Positions 38,876 to 48,646 of a stretch of DNA of 64,000 nucleotides are shown piece by piece. The position numbers were made by a program, and so were the translations under genes. The stretch is from Synechocystis sp. PCC 7338 (lineage in GTDB: Bacteria > Cyanobacteriota > Cyanobacteriia > Cyanobacteriales > Microcystaceae): contig NZ_CP054306.1 of assembly GCF_018282115.1 (NCBI RefSeq), positions 1,287,488 to 1,351,487 of the forward strand, given 5' to 3'. Position 1 is the first letter of the stretch. Every line of letters begins with the position of its first letter. The notes under the pieces are model-generated. The model was not told where the DNA came from. It searched no databases and saw only the letters and a list, made by a program, of their open reading frames with translations.

Positions 38876-39814
38876 ATGCTTTCTTTAGAAAATCAGCGTA
38901 TTTTGGTCACCGGTGGGGCCGGCTTTTTAGGTAAACAGGTCGTTGCCCAACTAATTGCAGCCGGCGGCGATCGCCAAAAAATTACCATTCCCCGCTCCAA
39001 GGATTTTGATTTGCGGCAAGCGTCAGCCTGTGAACAGGCAGTGAAAAATCAGGACATTGTTATTCACTTGGCAGCCCACGTGGGGGGCATTGGCTTGAAC
39101 CGGGAAAAACCCGCCGAACTGTTCTACGACAACTTGATGATGGGGGTGCAGTTAATCCACGCCGCCCATGAAGCCGGAGTGAGAAAATTCGTTTGCGTGG
39201 GCACCATCTGCGCCTATCCCAAATTTACCCCCGTCCCCTTCAAAGAAGAGGATTTGTGGAACGGTTACCCGGAAGAAACCAACGCCCCCTATGGTGTGGC
39301 CAAGAAAGCTTTGTTAGTACAGTTAGAATCCTACCGTTTGCAGTATGGCTTTAACGGCATTTACCTATTACCAGTGAATCTTTACGGCCCAGAGGATAAT
39401 TTTGACCCTCGCAGTTCCCACGTGATTCCAGCCCTAATTCATAAGGTTTACGAAGCTCAGCAAAGGGGCGATAAAAAGTTACCCGTCTGGGGCGATGGCA
39501 GTCCCACCAGGGAATTTCTTTACTCCACCGATGCCGCCCGGGGCATTGTTATGGGCACCCAAGCCTACGACAAACCAGACCCCGTTAACCTGGGCACCAA
39601 TTTTGAAATTTCCATCAAGGATTTAACCGAACTCATCTGTGAACTGATGGAATTTGATGGCGAAATCATTTGGCAAACGGACCAACCCAACGGTCAACCC
39701 CGCCGTTGTTTGGATACCACTAAGGCTAAAGCGGAATTTGGCTTTGAAGCCCAGGTGTCCCTGCGGGAAGGATTGAAAAACACCATTGCTTGGTATCGAC
39801 AAAATCGGGGCTAA
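38876..39814 (+). CDS. fcl: GDP-L-fucose synthase
   Basis: 312 residues, extended SDR with GGAGFLG near the N-terminus, the [19 protein letters not shown] segment, catalytic Tyr-Lys in [11 protein letters not shown], and the substrate loop [21 protein letters not shown] typical of the 3,5-epimerase/4-reductase. It uses the product of the upstream dehydratase. The 167-bp gap between the two is filled by a dispersed repeat, so cotranscription is likely but not certain. Confidence 0.97.
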   Translation: MLSLENQRILVTGGAGFLGKQVVAQLIAAGGDRQKITIPRSKDFDLRQASACEQAVKNQDIVIHLAAHVGGIGLNREKPAELFYDNLMMGVQLIHAAHEAGVRKFVCVGTICAYPKFTPVPFKEEDLWNGYPEETNAPYGVAKKALLVQLESYRLQYGFNGIYLLPVNLYGPEDNFDPRSSHVIPALIHKVYEAQQRGDKKLPVWGDGSPTREFLYSTDAARGIVMGTQAYDKPDPVNLGTNFEISIKDLTELICELMEFDGEIIWQTDQPNGQPRRCLDTTKAKAEFGFEAQVSLREGLKNTIAWYRQNRG

Positions 39815-39978
39815 CTACCGCAAAAGTTCCCCTTTGGGGCAGAACACGTAACAGTTTGTAACAGTTGGCCCATCTTTCTAGAAACCCCGTTTCAACCCTT
39901 GTTAAACTAACGATCACGGTCTGCCCATTGGTTTGATGGCGAGCAAACTTTGTTAAGGAAACTATTTTAAACAACTCT

Positions 39979-41055
39979 ATGGTTAATACCCTCGAAAAGC
40001 CTGGATTTGATGAAATCCGTCCCGGTGTTAAGACTCCGGCCAAGGAAACCATCCTCACCCCCCGTTTTTACACCACCGACTTCGACGAGGTGGCAAAAAT
40101 GGATATTTCTCCCAACGAAGACGAGTTACGGGCCATCCTTGAAGAATTTCGGGTGGACTACAATCGCCATCACTTTGTTCGCAATGAATCCTTTGATAAG
40201 TCTTGGGATCACATCGACGGTGAAAAACGTCAATTGTTTGTGGAATTCCTGGAACGTTCCTGCACCGCAGAATTTTCTGGCTTTCTGCTCTATAAAGAAT
40301 TGGGCCGGCGCCTCAAAAATAAAAATCCCCTGTTGGCGGAATGCTTTAACCTCATGTCTCGGGATGAGGCTCGCCACGCTGGATTCCTCAACAAAGCCAT
40401 GTCAGACTTTAATCTGTCCCTGGATTTGGGCTTTTTGACCAAGAGCCGTAAATATACCTTCTTTAAACCTAAGTTTATTTTCTACGCCACCTATCTTTCC
40501 GAGAAAATTGGCTACTGGCGTTACATCACCATCTATCGTCATTTGGAGAAGAATCCCAACGACTGCATCTATCCCATTTTTGAATTTTTTGAAAACTGGT
40601 GCCAGGACGAAAATCGCCACGGGGATTTCTTTGATGCGATTATGCGGGCCCAACCCCACACCCTCAACGATTGGAAAGCTAAGCTTTGGTGTCGTTTCTT
40701 CCTGCTCTCTGTCTTCGCCACCATGTATCTCAACGATACCCAACGGGCTGATTTTTATGCCTGTTTAGGTTTGGAAGCCCGGAGTTACGATAAGGAAGTC
40801 ATTGAGAAAACCAACGAAACCGCTGGGCGGGTATTCCCCATTATTCTCGATGTCAACAATCCTGAATTTTACGATCGCCTAGAAACCTGTGTTAGCAATA
40901 ACGAGCAATTAAGGGCGATCGATGCTTCCGGTGCCCCCGGAGTAGTTAAAGCTCTACGCAAGTTGCCCATCTTTGCTTCCAACGGCTGGCAATTTATCAA
41001 ACTCTATTTCATGAAGCCCATCTCCGTGGAACAGTATGCCGGCGCTGTGCGCTAG
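39979..41055 (+). CDS. acsF: Mg-protoporphyrin IX monomethyl ester oxidative cyclase
   Basis: 358 residues, AcsF/CHL27 di-iron family. Ligand motifs are [10 protein letters not shown] (Glu), [10 protein letters not shown] (ExxH) and a second QDENRHGDF (ExxH) in a ferritin-like helical bundle. The enzyme closes ring E in chlorophyll synthesis using oxygen, so this is an aerobic isoform; cyanobacteria often also carry a microaerobic copy not in this window. gun4, for an earlier step regulator, follows about 200 bp downstream on the same strand. Confidence 0.98.
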   Translation: MVNTLEKPGFDEIRPGVKTPAKETILTPRFYTTDFDEVAKMDISPNEDELRAILEEFRVDYNRHHFVRNESFDKSWDHIDGEKRQLFVEFLERSCTAEFSGFLLYKELGRRLKNKNPLLAECFNLMSRDEARHAGFLNKAMSDFNLSLDLGFLTKSRKYTFFKPKFIFYATYLSEKIGYWRYITIYRHLEKNPNDCIYPIFEFFENWCQDENRHGDFFDAIMRAQPHTLNDWKAKLWCRFFLLSVFATMYLNDTQRADFYACLGLEARSYDKEVIEKTNETAGRVFPIILDVNNPEFYDRLETCVSNNEQLRAIDASGAPGVVKALRKLPIFASNGWQFIKLYFMKPISVEQYAGAVR

Positions 41056-41131
41056 GGCTATCCTCCGCTGGATATATCTGAAGCCGGTTTGAGTTAGCTC
41101 AATCTGGTTTGTGAGTGAATGAAGTAAAAGC

Positions 41132-41178
41132 GCCCCAGGAATTTTGCCAGGTTTAGGTAAAGTTTTTGGGGCATTTTT
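41132..41178 (+). terminator. Terminator-like hairpin after acsF
   Basis: GCCCCA (41132-41137) can pair with TGGGGC (41167-41172), followed by ATTTTT. The loop is long (29 nt) and itself holds partial pairing, so strength is uncertain. Confidence 0.4.
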
Positions 41179-41262
41179 CCTGGCCGAAAATTTTTTGGCG
41201 GTGTGTTCGCCGCAATCATGGCGGATAATGGGGTTTGAAGGCTGATTAATCCCGCTGTTTCT

Positions 41263-41964
41263 ATGTCTGATAATTTGACCGAACTCTCCCAACAACTCCA
41301 TGATGCTTCAGAAAAAAAACAGTTAACGGCGATCGCCGCTTTGGCAGCAATGGGAGAAGAAGGCCAGGGAATACTGCTCGATTATTTGGCCAAAAATACC
41401 CCCCTAGAAAAACCACTCTTAGTGGTGGGAACTACCTACCAGACCCTCAGGGATTTAGGACAGGAAGCCATTACGGCCCAACTTCAGCAGGATTACCCCA
41501 CGGGCATTTTCCCATTACAATCAGCCCAAGGTATAGACTATCAACCGCTCCATGAGGCCCTAGGACGTCAAGATTTTGAAAGCGCTGATGAAATCACCAG
41601 GGACAAGCTCTGTGAACTAGCGGGGCCCGGAGCCAGTCAACGGCAATGGCTATATTTCACCGAAGTGGAAAAATTCCCTGCCCTAGACCTCCACACCATC
41701 AACGCCCTTTGGTGGCTCCACTCCAACGGTAATTTCGGCTTTTCGGTGCAACGACGACTGTGGCTAGCTTCTGGCAAAGAATTCACCAAGCTTTGGCCCA
41801 AAATTGGCTGGAAAAGCGGCAATGTTTGGACTCGCTGGCCGAAGGGCTTTACCTGGGATTTATCAGCACCCCAGGGTCATTTACCTCTGTTAAATCAGTT
41901 GCGGGGAGTAAGGGTAGCGGAATCCCTTTACAGTCATCCAGTTTGGTCTCAATACGGTTGGTAA
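41263..41964 (+). CDS. gun4: Gun4 porphyrin-binding regulator of Mg-chelatase
   Basis: 233 residues, identical in layout to Synechocystis Gun4, whose structure is known. An N-terminal helical repeat part (about 1-80) precedes the Gun4 core (about 85-233), with LCELAGPGASQRQWLYFTEVEKFPALDL and WPKGFTWDLSAPQGHLPLLNQLRGVRVAESL. It binds protoporphyrin IX and Mg-protoporphyrin and stimulates Mg-chelatase. Compared with the PCC 6803 protein as I recall it, substitutions lie mostly in the N-terminal part, evidence for a related but different strain. Confidence 0.97.
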   Translation: MSDNLTELSQQLHDASEKKQLTAIAALAAMGEEGQGILLDYLAKNTPLEKPLLVVGTTYQTLRDLGQEAITAQLQQDYPTGIFPLQSAQGIDYQPLHEALGRQDFESADEITRDKLCELAGPGASQRQWLYFTEVEKFPALDLHTINALWWLHSNGNFGFSVQRRLWLASGKEFTKLWPKIGWKSGNVWTRWPKGFTWDLSAPQGHLPLLNQLRGVRVAESLYSHPVWSQYGW

Positions 41965-42142
41965 TCCTTTCTGTTGAACCGTTTATCTTGAGCACTATTA
42001 CCTCGGCCGCAAAAGAGTTACTCTGGGGAACCTCTTGCCCTTAGGGAGGATAAATCTCTAGTTGCAACGGCTTGGCGCTCCATCATCAGCATTGAATGCC
42101 AACGGATCTTTGCCTTAGTCAGACCAACTCTCTGGGTTTTTT

Positions 42143-42664
42143 CTACACCAGCACTTCATCGGGGGCGGTATAGCCCTGGAGATATTCGGGATTAAGGGGT
42201 CGGAGTAAATTGGTTGCCCGCTGTTTTTGCAGTTCACCACCGGCCACCACTACCAAATACTTCCCTGCTTGGAGTAGATTGCGATAGGGCAGGCTATCCC
42301 CACTACCAAAGCTTAAGCCCACGCCACCGCCAACAAAGAAGCTCCCCATGGCTCCACCGATCGCCCCTAATATTCCTCCCACAATGTGGTTACCGGGGTC
42401 TCCGGCCCAATCTAAAGTGCTCAAACCGGTGATGAGGTTAAAACAGTAACCTGCGGCGAAACCAAAGGGCACTAACCAAATGGCCATCAGCTTTGCCCTT
42501 TTGATAGCTTGTTTTTTCGGGTCTACTAGGCCAAATTCGTCAGCAGTTTTATAACCTGTGCCAATGATGGTCAAATTCTTTTGGGCAAATCCGGCCTGTT
42601 CCAGGGCTGTATAAGCTTCTTCGGCGGCAATACGGTTGGCCACCACGGCGATCAGATAGGACAT
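42143..42664 (-). CDS. Glycine-rich membrane protein of unknown function
   Basis: 173 residues. An N-terminal alpha/beta-like part (MSYLIAVVANRIAAEEAYTALEQAGF, TIIGTGYKT) resembles the general-stress or ferredoxin-like domain of cyanobacterial DUF1269/YflT-type proteins. It is followed by two membrane-compatible segments (about 60-80, and a glycine-zipper run GGILGAIGGAMGSFFVGGGVG) and a C-terminal VVVAGGELQKQRATNLLRP unit that looks like a second copy of the N-terminal fold. I do not recognise a named family with certainty. Confidence 0.8.
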   Translation of the reverse strand: MSYLIAVVANRIAAEEAYTALEQAGFAQKNLTIIGTGYKTADEFGLVDPKKQAIKRAKLMAIWLVPFGFAAGYCFNLITGLSTLDWAGDPGNHIVGGILGAIGGAMGSFFVGGGVGLSFGSGDSLPYRNLLQAGKYLVVVAGGELQKQRATNLLRPLNPEYLQGYTAPDEVLV

Positions 42665-42739
42665 AAACGGAATATTTAGCTGGATATGGGGTTGGCTATA
42701 TTCCCCATTTTAATGCCCCAGCGGTGGAGATAGTTCTCC

Positions 42740-43420
42740 TCAATGGCGATCGCCAGTTTTCCTGGGCCGAGTGGGGGTGGATGGGCCGGCCAAAAGTTGC
42801 TGACAAAAATTTTCTTCCCAGGGGGTCAGGGGTCGCCATTGTCCCGGACTCAAATCTTCTAGGGCTAGGTGCCAAGATGCCGCTGATTTACCTTTACCCC
42901 GTTGGAGCGATCGGCCTGTTACTGTCATTTGCACCCGTATCAGTCGCAGGGTAGGGAAGCCCACTGCCGCCGTCATCCGCCGCACCTGACGATTGCGACC
43001 TTCCGTTAAGGTAATGCTCAACCAACTGGTGGAAATAGTGGCCCGGTAACGAATGGGGGGATTTCTAGGGGGAAAATCTGGTTCCGCGATAATTTCGGCG
43101 ATCGCCGGTCGGGTACGGTAATCCCCCAGGGTTATGCCCCGCCGCAGGGGTTCTAGATCTGCGGCCGTTGGCGCTCCTTCCACCTGGACAAAGTAGGTAC
43201 GTTGGTGGGCAAACTCCCGGTGGGCCAAACGATGCTGCAGTTTGCCATTGCTAGTCAGCAGTAATAGTCCCTCACTGTCCCGGTCTAGCCTGCCCACTGG
43301 ATACAAATCCGGCAATTTAATATAGTCCTTCAGGGTCGGCCGGGGATTGTCGGAGTTATCGGTAAATTGGCACAGAACCCCATAGGGTTTATGAAAAACT
43401 ATCGTTGCTGGCACTGCCAA
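42740..43420 (-). CDS. rluE: 23S rRNA pseudouridine synthase, RsuA/RluE type
   Basis: 226 residues. The catalytic-Asp motif is [17 protein letters not shown], with the family start [13 protein letters not shown] and end [28 protein letters not shown]. There is no S4 domain at the N-terminus, which fits RluE rather than RsuA/RluB. The target position (U2457 in E. coli) is by homology only. Confidence 0.92.
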   Translation of the reverse strand: MAVPATIVFHKPYGVLCQFTDNSDNPRPTLKDYIKLPDLYPVGRLDRDSEGLLLLTSNGKLQHRLAHREFAHQRTYFVQVEGAPTAADLEPLRRGITLGDYRTRPAIAEIIAEPDFPPRNPPIRYRATISTSWLSITLTEGRNRQVRRMTAAVGFPTLRLIRVQMTVTGRSLQRGKGKSAASWHLALEDLSPGQWRPLTPWEENFCQQLLAGPSTPTRPRKTGDRH

Positions 43421-43483
43421 AGTCTTAAATAATTGATTGAATAGGCTAGTTTACGGGAAAATTAGTTCCCCCAAGGGCAAGCC

Positions 43484-44455
43484 CTAATGTAGACGACCAA
43501 GGACATAGTCCACCAATTCCAACAGGGATTCCCTCGGAGCGGACATTTCCAACACACTCAAATGTTGCCGGGCCAGTTGCGCTTGGTTGGCGGCCAATTC
43601 CCTCGATCGCCGGATGCCGTCGCCCTGTTCCACCAATGTCAGAGCCTGCTCTAAATCCCCCGCCTGGGCAAATTCCCGTTCAATTAATTTACCAAGTAGG
43701 GGATATTTTTCCATGGCAAATAAAGCCGGGGCCGTGATGTTGCCGCTAATTAAATCCGACCCTGCCGGTTTCCCCAAAACTTCAGTGGGGGAAGTGAAAT
43801 CTAAAATATCGTCCACAATCTGGAACGCTAAGCCCAAATGCTTGCCATATTCGTAAAGATGATCGCATACTTCCCGGGGAGCATCACTAAGTACCCCTGC
43901 CGCCTTGGCACTGTTGGCAATTAGGGAAGCGGTTTTAAAATAGCTTTTTTCCAAATAAGTTTCTAAGTTAGTATCGATGTCAAAACGATTAATACTTTGG
44001 AGAATTTCCCCTTCCGCAAAATCCCGAATTACCTCCGATAATAATTTCACCACTTCCAAATTATCCAAATTAGCCAAATACCAAGAAGATTGGGCAAAGA
44101 GAAAATCACCGGCCAGCACCGCCACCCGATTGTCGAATAAACTATTCACCGTGGGCACGTTACGCCGCAGATCCGCTTCATCCACCACGTCATCGTGGAC
44201 TAGACTAGCGGTGTGGATCATCTCGGTAATTTCCGCCAGCCGTCGATGGCGCGACGTTAATTCTTGGTCCAACAGGGTTGCCCTGGATACCAACAACACG
44301 ATCGCCGGCCGCACCCGCTTGCCCCCAGCCTCAAATAAATGTTCCGCCGCCGCCCCCAGAATAGGATGCCGAGCACCGACAAGCCGCTTGAGATTATCCG
44401 TCAACAAACGGAGGTCTTGGTCAACGGGGGCAAACAGGGAGGTAGTGGAGATCAT
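43484..44455 (-). CDS. sds: Solanesyl/polyprenyl diphosphate synthase
   Basis: 323 residues of the trans-prenyltransferase family. The first aspartate-rich motif is VHDDVVDEADLRR and the second is FQIVDDILDFTS. Also present are GGKRVRPAIVLL near the N-terminus and LAGDFLFAQ. The neighbour set (pseudouridine synthase, ABC-2 permease, CobW, hisIE) recalls the PCC 6803 locus of the long-chain enzyme that makes the plastoquinone side chain. Chain length itself cannot be read from sequence. Confidence 0.93.
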   Translation of the reverse strand: MISTTSLFAPVDQDLRLLTDNLKRLVGARHPILGAAAEHLFEAGGKRVRPAIVLLVSRATLLDQELTSRHRRLAEITEMIHTASLVHDDVVDEADLRRNVPTVNSLFDNRVAVLAGDFLFAQSSWYLANLDNLEVVKLLSEVIRDFAEGEILQSINRFDIDTNLETYLEKSYFKTASLIANSAKAAGVLSDAPREVCDHLYEYGKHLGLAFQIVDDILDFTSPTEVLGKPAGSDLISGNITAPALFAMEKYPLLGKLIEREFAQAGDLEQALTLVEQGDGIRRSRELAANQAQLARQHLSVLEMSAPRESLLELVDYVLGRLH

Positions 44456-44679
44456 CGGCTGGCCAAACTTGGCAGATGTGTTTACGAAAGTTTACATATC
44501 TTGATGCTTATTTTAAGATAACCTCTCGTGAACTAAAAATGTCGATTCTGGGTTTTTGGGGCGATCGCCGCCCTTGACTGAATTTTGTTCTACTTTTGCG
44601 TTGATGCCGGAGCAAAAAAAGATTCCCGGACTCGGGCTGGCTGTGTTAGGCTAAGGGTAAGGATTTGCAATCAATTACA

Positions 44680-44920
44680 GAGAGCTCTCCAGGGTCTAGG
44701 TTTTGTCTGATCCCCGGTTTTTATGTGCAGAATCGTACTTATTAGTACTACATCTGCGCCCCTGGCGATCGGGACAGTGGAGATTCTAGAGAAAAATAAC
44801 ATTGATTCCAGGGCGTTGAGCAAGGGATAAGGATTACGGAGTCCTCGGAACATTGCCCCCGGGTCAGGAACCAAAGAAATGTGCTTCCCTCGGAGTTGGT
44901 CTTGGGTGGGATGGCAGATC
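44680..44920 (+). ncRNA. Candidate structured RNA or leader upstream of a small membrane protein
   Basis: No convincing gene lies here. One hairpin has GCAGA pairing with TCTGC around an inner GTACT-TATT-AGTAC stem (44726-44757). An enclosing CCAGGG/CCCTGG pairing spans about 44689-44765. A long bulged hairpin (44854-44916) has TGCC/GGCA at the base and ACCAA/TTGGT near the tip. The strand is inferred from the small gene starting 50 nt downstream. It could be an independent sRNA (a long bulged rod recalls 6S RNA) or a 5' leader; I matched no known riboswitch core. Confidence 0.3.
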
Positions 44921-44966
44921 ATGACAACCAAATTAATCACAGTAGTTAATGTTTTTGAGGGACATT

Positions 44967-45077
44967 ATGGTTTTGAAGATATTGTTAGTGGCATCGGCGT
45001 ATATTCTGACAATTTACGGGGGTTTATTGCTCCTTAAATATGTCATTGATCACCAGACTAACAAGCTACAACCCTAG
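44967..45077 (+). CDS. 36-residue single-span membrane protein
   Basis: The ATG at 44967 follows GAGGG with 5-nt spacing. The product starts MVLKILLVASAYILTIYGG, continues LLLLKYVIDHQTNK, and ends at TAG 45075-45077. One hydrophobic helix (about 4-24) is followed by a short polar tail. The size and form match cyanobacterial small subunits of thylakoid complexes, but I do not recognise the exact family. It stands alone in a 770-bp gap. Confidence 0.65.
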   Translation: MVLKILLVASAYILTIYGGLLLLKYVIDHQTNKLQP

Positions 45078-45223
45078 TCTAATTTTAGGTTTAATCCTAG
45101 GTTGCCTTAGGGGTGGTGGTAATTGTTCTGGTCGGGGCAAAGGTTTTGTTTTCTCCTCTGCGGGGGAATTGAAACTTTGCTCCGTCAGTCATCACAATAA
45201 GTTTATTTGAACTCATAGGGGCA

Positions 45224-46015
45224 TTAACTGGAAGCACTGGTGTAAAACCGCAGGGCAAACTGCCAAAAATAGTGAGAAAGGGCCAACAGGGCGATCGCCA
45301 ATCCGGTTGTTGCCAATAGCCAAATCGGTTCTAGGCGACCCAACATGGCCTCTGCGGGCACAGTGGTCAAAAAGGCGATGGGAATAACAAAAGTAAAAAA
45401 GATCCTGTAAATGGCGGGATAGGCCACCATGGGATAACGCCCAGCTTCGAGAAATCCCTTCAGCACTTCAGTGACGTTATAAATTTTGACAAACCAAATG
45501 CTAGTGGCCCCCAACATAAACCAAATGCTGTAGAGGATAATGCACCCCAACCCAAGGAGCATAGCCCCCAACAGTAAATCCCCGGCTTGGAGTTTTAAAG
45601 TCACCCCCGCATAGATAATTAGCCCCAGTCCAAAACAAATATCCGGTACACCCCAGGGAGACAGTTGCCGCAGGGAAAGCCAAAATTGACTGCTGATTGG
45701 TTTCAACAGCACAAAATCCAGGGTGCCTTGCTCCACGTAACGGACAATGCGGTTCAAGTTGGGAATGAATAGGGTGGCCGCCAACCCCTGAAGAATCGTA
45801 AACATTCCCAGCACCACCAGGGCCGATTGCCAATTCCAGCCCGCAAAGCTATAACCAGTGCGATAAAACAAGAACAGGCTGAATAAACTGCCCCCCAAAT
45901 TCACCACACTGCCCACGCTGGCAATGACAAAGTTAAGGCGATACTCCAACTCAGTGGCGATCGCCGTTTGCCAAAATAGACCTAAAACGCGGCGGTAGGT
46001 AGAAAAATTGATCAA
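45224..46015 (-). CDS. ABC-2 family transporter permease (DUF990 type)
   Basis: 263 residues with six hydrophobic segments. The start MINFSTYRRVLGLFWQTAIATELEYRLNFV and the mid-stretch IVRYVEQGTLDFVLLKPISSQFWLSLR are typical of the ABC-2 permease group found as pairs with a second permease and an ATPase. Neither partner lies next to it, so they must be elsewhere. The substrate is unknown. Confidence 0.88.
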   Translation of the reverse strand: MINFSTYRRVLGLFWQTAIATELEYRLNFVIASVGSVVNLGGSLFSLFLFYRTGYSFAGWNWQSALVVLGMFTILQGLAATLFIPNLNRIVRYVEQGTLDFVLLKPISSQFWLSLRQLSPWGVPDICFGLGLIIYAGVTLKLQAGDLLLGAMLLGLGCIILYSIWFMLGATSIWFVKIYNVTEVLKGFLEAGRYPMVAYPAIYRIFFTFVIPIAFLTTVPAEAMLGRLEPIWLLATTGLAIALLALSHYFWQFALRFYTSASS

Positions 46016-46051
46016 GGGTCACAAAATAGAAGAATCATTCTAGGGTCGTGG

Positions 46052-47185
46052 TTAACCCTTGCCAAAACCTTTGCCCTTATTCTCCGCCGGTAAACTTAAA
46101 CAATGGTTAAGTTGTTCGCGGATTTTGTCGTGGTCTAGGTTTTGGCCAATCAGCACCAATTGATTGGACTTTTCCCCGGTCCATTGGTCATCTTCGAGGC
46201 TAAAACGTTTGCCACTGAGGTGAAAAATATGTCGTTTCGGACTTTCGTTAAACCAAAGAATTCCCTTAGCGCGGAAAATGTTGGGGGTCAATTGGTTATC
46301 GAGAAAATACTGGAACTTCCGGATGGAAAATGGTTGTTCACTGCGGAAAGAAAGGGAGGTAAAACCATCCATTTCTAAGTGATCACTGCTGTATTTTTTC
46401 CCATGGTCGTGGTCATGGTGATCGTGGCCGTGATGGCTATGGTCATGGCTGGGATCCTGACAATCGGGGGCACAGTCGTGGTCATGGGCGTGGCTATGGC
46501 CTTGGTGGTCGTGGCCCTCAGGAGCATACTTGTCCGATTCAAACAGACCCACACTGAGAATAAGGGGTAAGGGGACTTCCGCTTTTTTGCTCCGTAAAAT
46601 TCTCGCCCCGGTTTTTAGATCCCGCAGGCGCACTTCCAGGGCATCCACCTCCGCCTCATCCACTAAGTCGGTTTTATTGATGACAATAATGTCCCCGTAG
46701 GTAATCTGACTTTGGGCCGCCTGGCTGTTGAACAGATCTAAGCTGAAATTTTCACAGTCCACCATGGTGACAATGGAATCCAGTCTGGTCATATCCCGCA
46801 GTTCGGTGCCCAAAAAGGTCAAAGCTACGGGTAATGGATCCGCTAATCCGGTGGTTTCCACCACTAAATAATCAATTTTTTGTTCCCGCTCCAGAACTTT
46901 ATAAACCGCTTCAATTAAATCTTCGTTAATGGTGCAACAGACACAACCATTGCTTAGTTCCACCATGTTTTCGTCACTGGCAATGACTAGTTCATTGTCA
47001 ATGCCAATTTCACCAAATTCATTCACCAAAACGGCAGTTTTAAGTCCCTGTTGATTGCTCAGAATATAGTTCAACAGAGTGGTTTTACCACTGCCTAAAA
47101 AGCCCGTGATAATGGTTACCGGCAATCCCTGTTTGGGAATGGCCATCGCTTCTGAGGTCTGGGGAGCATGGTCAACGGTGGACAT
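46052..47185 (-). CDS. CobW/COG0523 metallochaperone GTPase with His-rich loop
   Basis: 377 residues. P-loop GFLGSGKTT (about 29-37), the metal-binding CxCC motif NGCVCCTI (about 79-86), and GTPase motifs VVETTGLADP and INKTDLVD are present, then the CobW C-terminal domain (about 280-365). Between domains lies a run of about 45 residues dominated by His and Asp (about 222-268), a likely metal store or sensor. The family includes zinc, cobalt and nitrile-hydratase chaperones; the His-rich loop favours zinc. No Zur site was identified by eye. Confidence 0.93.
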   Translation of the reverse strand: MSTVDHAPQTSEAMAIPKQGLPVTIITGFLGSGKTTLLNYILSNQQGLKTAVLVNEFGEIGIDNELVIASDENMVELSNGCVCCTINEDLIEAVYKVLEREQKIDYLVVETTGLADPLPVALTFLGTELRDMTRLDSIVTMVDCENFSLDLFNSQAAQSQITYGDIIVINKTDLVDEAEVDALEVRLRDLKTGARILRSKKAEVPLPLILSVGLFESDKYAPEGHDHQGHSHAHDHDCAPDCQDPSHDHSHHGHDHHDHDHGKKYSSDHLEMDGFTSLSFRSEQPFSIRKFQYFLDNQLTPNIFRAKGILWFNESPKRHIFHLSGKRFSLEDDQWTGEKSNQLVLIGQNLDHDKIREQLNHCLSLPAENKGKGFGKG

Positions 47186-47302
47186 ATTGGTTGCTAAAAA
47201 CGGAGAAATGTTGAGGAAAAAAAGTGACGGGAAAAGCTCTGGTTCTTCCCACGGCTTTTTAATGGTACCACGGCTTTTTGGGAGGACTTGGGCTGGGCAC
47301 CG

Positions 47303-47995
47303 TTAACGGCGACGATCGCCAAGTTTGCGATAAACGGCCCGCAGATCAACGTTGTGATGGGCCAGGGCCACCAGAGTGTGGTAGAACAAATCAGCTACTT
47401 CCCCAGCGATCGCCTCTGGATCGTCATCCTTGCAGGCCATGACCACTTCCGCGCTTTCTTCGCCAATTTTTTTGAGGATTTTATTATCTCCCCCTGCCAA
47501 CAATTTACAGGTGTAGGATTCGGGGGTGGGATGGTCCCGGCGATCACCAATGACCCGGGCCAATTCCGTCAATATATCCGCTGGGGGAGCAGATTTATGC
47601 CCGTCCAGTTGATGGAAACAACTCCGTTCCCCGGTGTGGCAGGCAATGTCCCCTTTTTGCTCAATGGTCAGCAATAAAGCGTCGCTGTCACAGTCGTAGC
47701 GGATGCCCAAAAGTTTTTGAAAGTGGCCAGAAGTAGCGCCCTTATGCCATAGTTCTTGGCGGGAACGACTCCAATACCACACCTGCCCCGTGGCCAGGGT
47801 TTTAGCCAGGGCTTCTTGGTTCATCCAGGCCAACATTAACACCGTGCCGTCCAAATAATCTTGGGCGATCGCCGGCACCAATCCCTGGTCGTTGTAGCGA
47901 ATTTCGTCGAGGGGGACAGCGTTGGCCAAAGGTAAATCAGAGTGGCTCATCAAAGGAAGGATGGGGGAATTCCGCCCCGCAGAACGGCTTGACAT
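47303..47995 (-). CDS. hisIE: Bifunctional phosphoribosyl-AMP cyclohydrolase / phosphoribosyl-ATP pyrophosphatase
   Basis: 230 residues; an alternative start at 47950 gives 215. The HisI half (about 30-125) has [33 protein letters not shown] and the zinc Cys residues in CDSDALL and CHTGERSCF. The HisE half (about 135-230) has [21 protein letters not shown] and [13 protein letters not shown]. The enzyme runs steps two and three of histidine synthesis. The gene is not in a his operon, which is normal in cyanobacteria. Confidence 0.96.
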   Translation of the reverse strand: MSSRSAGRNSPILPLMSHSDLPLANAVPLDEIRYNDQGLVPAIAQDYLDGTVLMLAWMNQEALAKTLATGQVWYWSRSRQELWHKGATSGHFQKLLGIRYDCDSDALLLTIEQKGDIACHTGERSCFHQLDGHKSAPPADILTELARVIGDRRDHPTPESYTCKLLAGGDNKILKKIGEESAEVVMACKDDDPEAIAGEVADLFYHTLVALAHHNVDLRAVYRKLGDRRR

Positions 47996-48098
47996 TTCTT
48001 TCTCTAGCCTATCATTGGCCGTATTCCCGCAGGAAGTTGGACAAATGCATTTTCCCCGTCCTGTCCTCTGGCTTTTATCAACCTAAATCGACTTAGTT

Positions 48099-48488
48099 TT
48101 ATTCGGCGATCGCCTTTTCGTACACTGCTTTGAGACTCCGGTAGCGGTCTGAATAGCTCTGAATTACTTCCAGGGCAAACATGGGGGTTTGTTGCACCGC
48201 AAAGAGAAAATGCTCCCGATCCATGGCCACCAACACGCAATCGGTTTTGGCGATCGCCGTAGAAGTCCTTTGATGATCACTGTGGACAATGGCTCCTATG
48301 CCAAAAATTCCTCCAGCCTCAATATTTTCAATAAACGTGCCTTGCAATGTCATCTCCACCGTCCCTTCCAACACCCCGAACATACACAACTCCATCGCCC
48401 CCTCCCGGAAAATTACTTCCCCGGCCTTGTAGTTTTTTTTGACCGTTTCTCCGTATGTTTGTACAGTTCTTAACATAATGCTAGTCAT
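48099..48488 (-). CDS. Single cyclic-nucleotide-binding-domain protein
   Basis: 129 residues that form one cNMP-binding beta-roll: YKAGEVIFREGAMELCMFGVLEGTVEM, then GGIFGIGAIV, where a classical cAMP site would have F-G-E-(I/L) ... R-(S/T). The Glu is replaced (FGIGA), and RTSTAIA follows, so ligand binding may be altered or lost. No DNA-binding or enzyme domain is attached. It likely acts as a small regulatory partner; target unknown. Confidence 0.87.
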   Translation of the reverse strand: MTSIMLRTVQTYGETVKKNYKAGEVIFREGAMELCMFGVLEGTVEMTLQGTFIENIEAGGIFGIGAIVHSDHQRTSTAIAKTDCVLVAMDREHFLFAVQQTPMFALEVIQSYSDRYRSLKAVYEKAIAE

Positions 48489-48646
48489 AACAAATTTCTT
48501 CCAAAGTTAAGAAAAGGTTAAAGAAGATTGACTCTGTCCCAATAAATTAGGCTATCGAGCTTTTCACCTATCCTATCAATGAAAGAGACAATGGTAGCCG
48601 TTAATGCTTCTTTAAAGTTTTCTTAAAATATTCCGAAACTAGTTGT

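Noticed and set aside
39848-39866. Tandem GTAACAGTT units upstream of acsF as an operator
   Set aside because: Only two copies, no known regulator motif, and position about 110 bp before the start gives no clear role.
44671-44940. Minus-strand 89-codon frame in the gap before the small membrane protein
   Set aside because: No ribosome site, no recognisable protein pattern, and it covers the region with strong RNA-like pairing.
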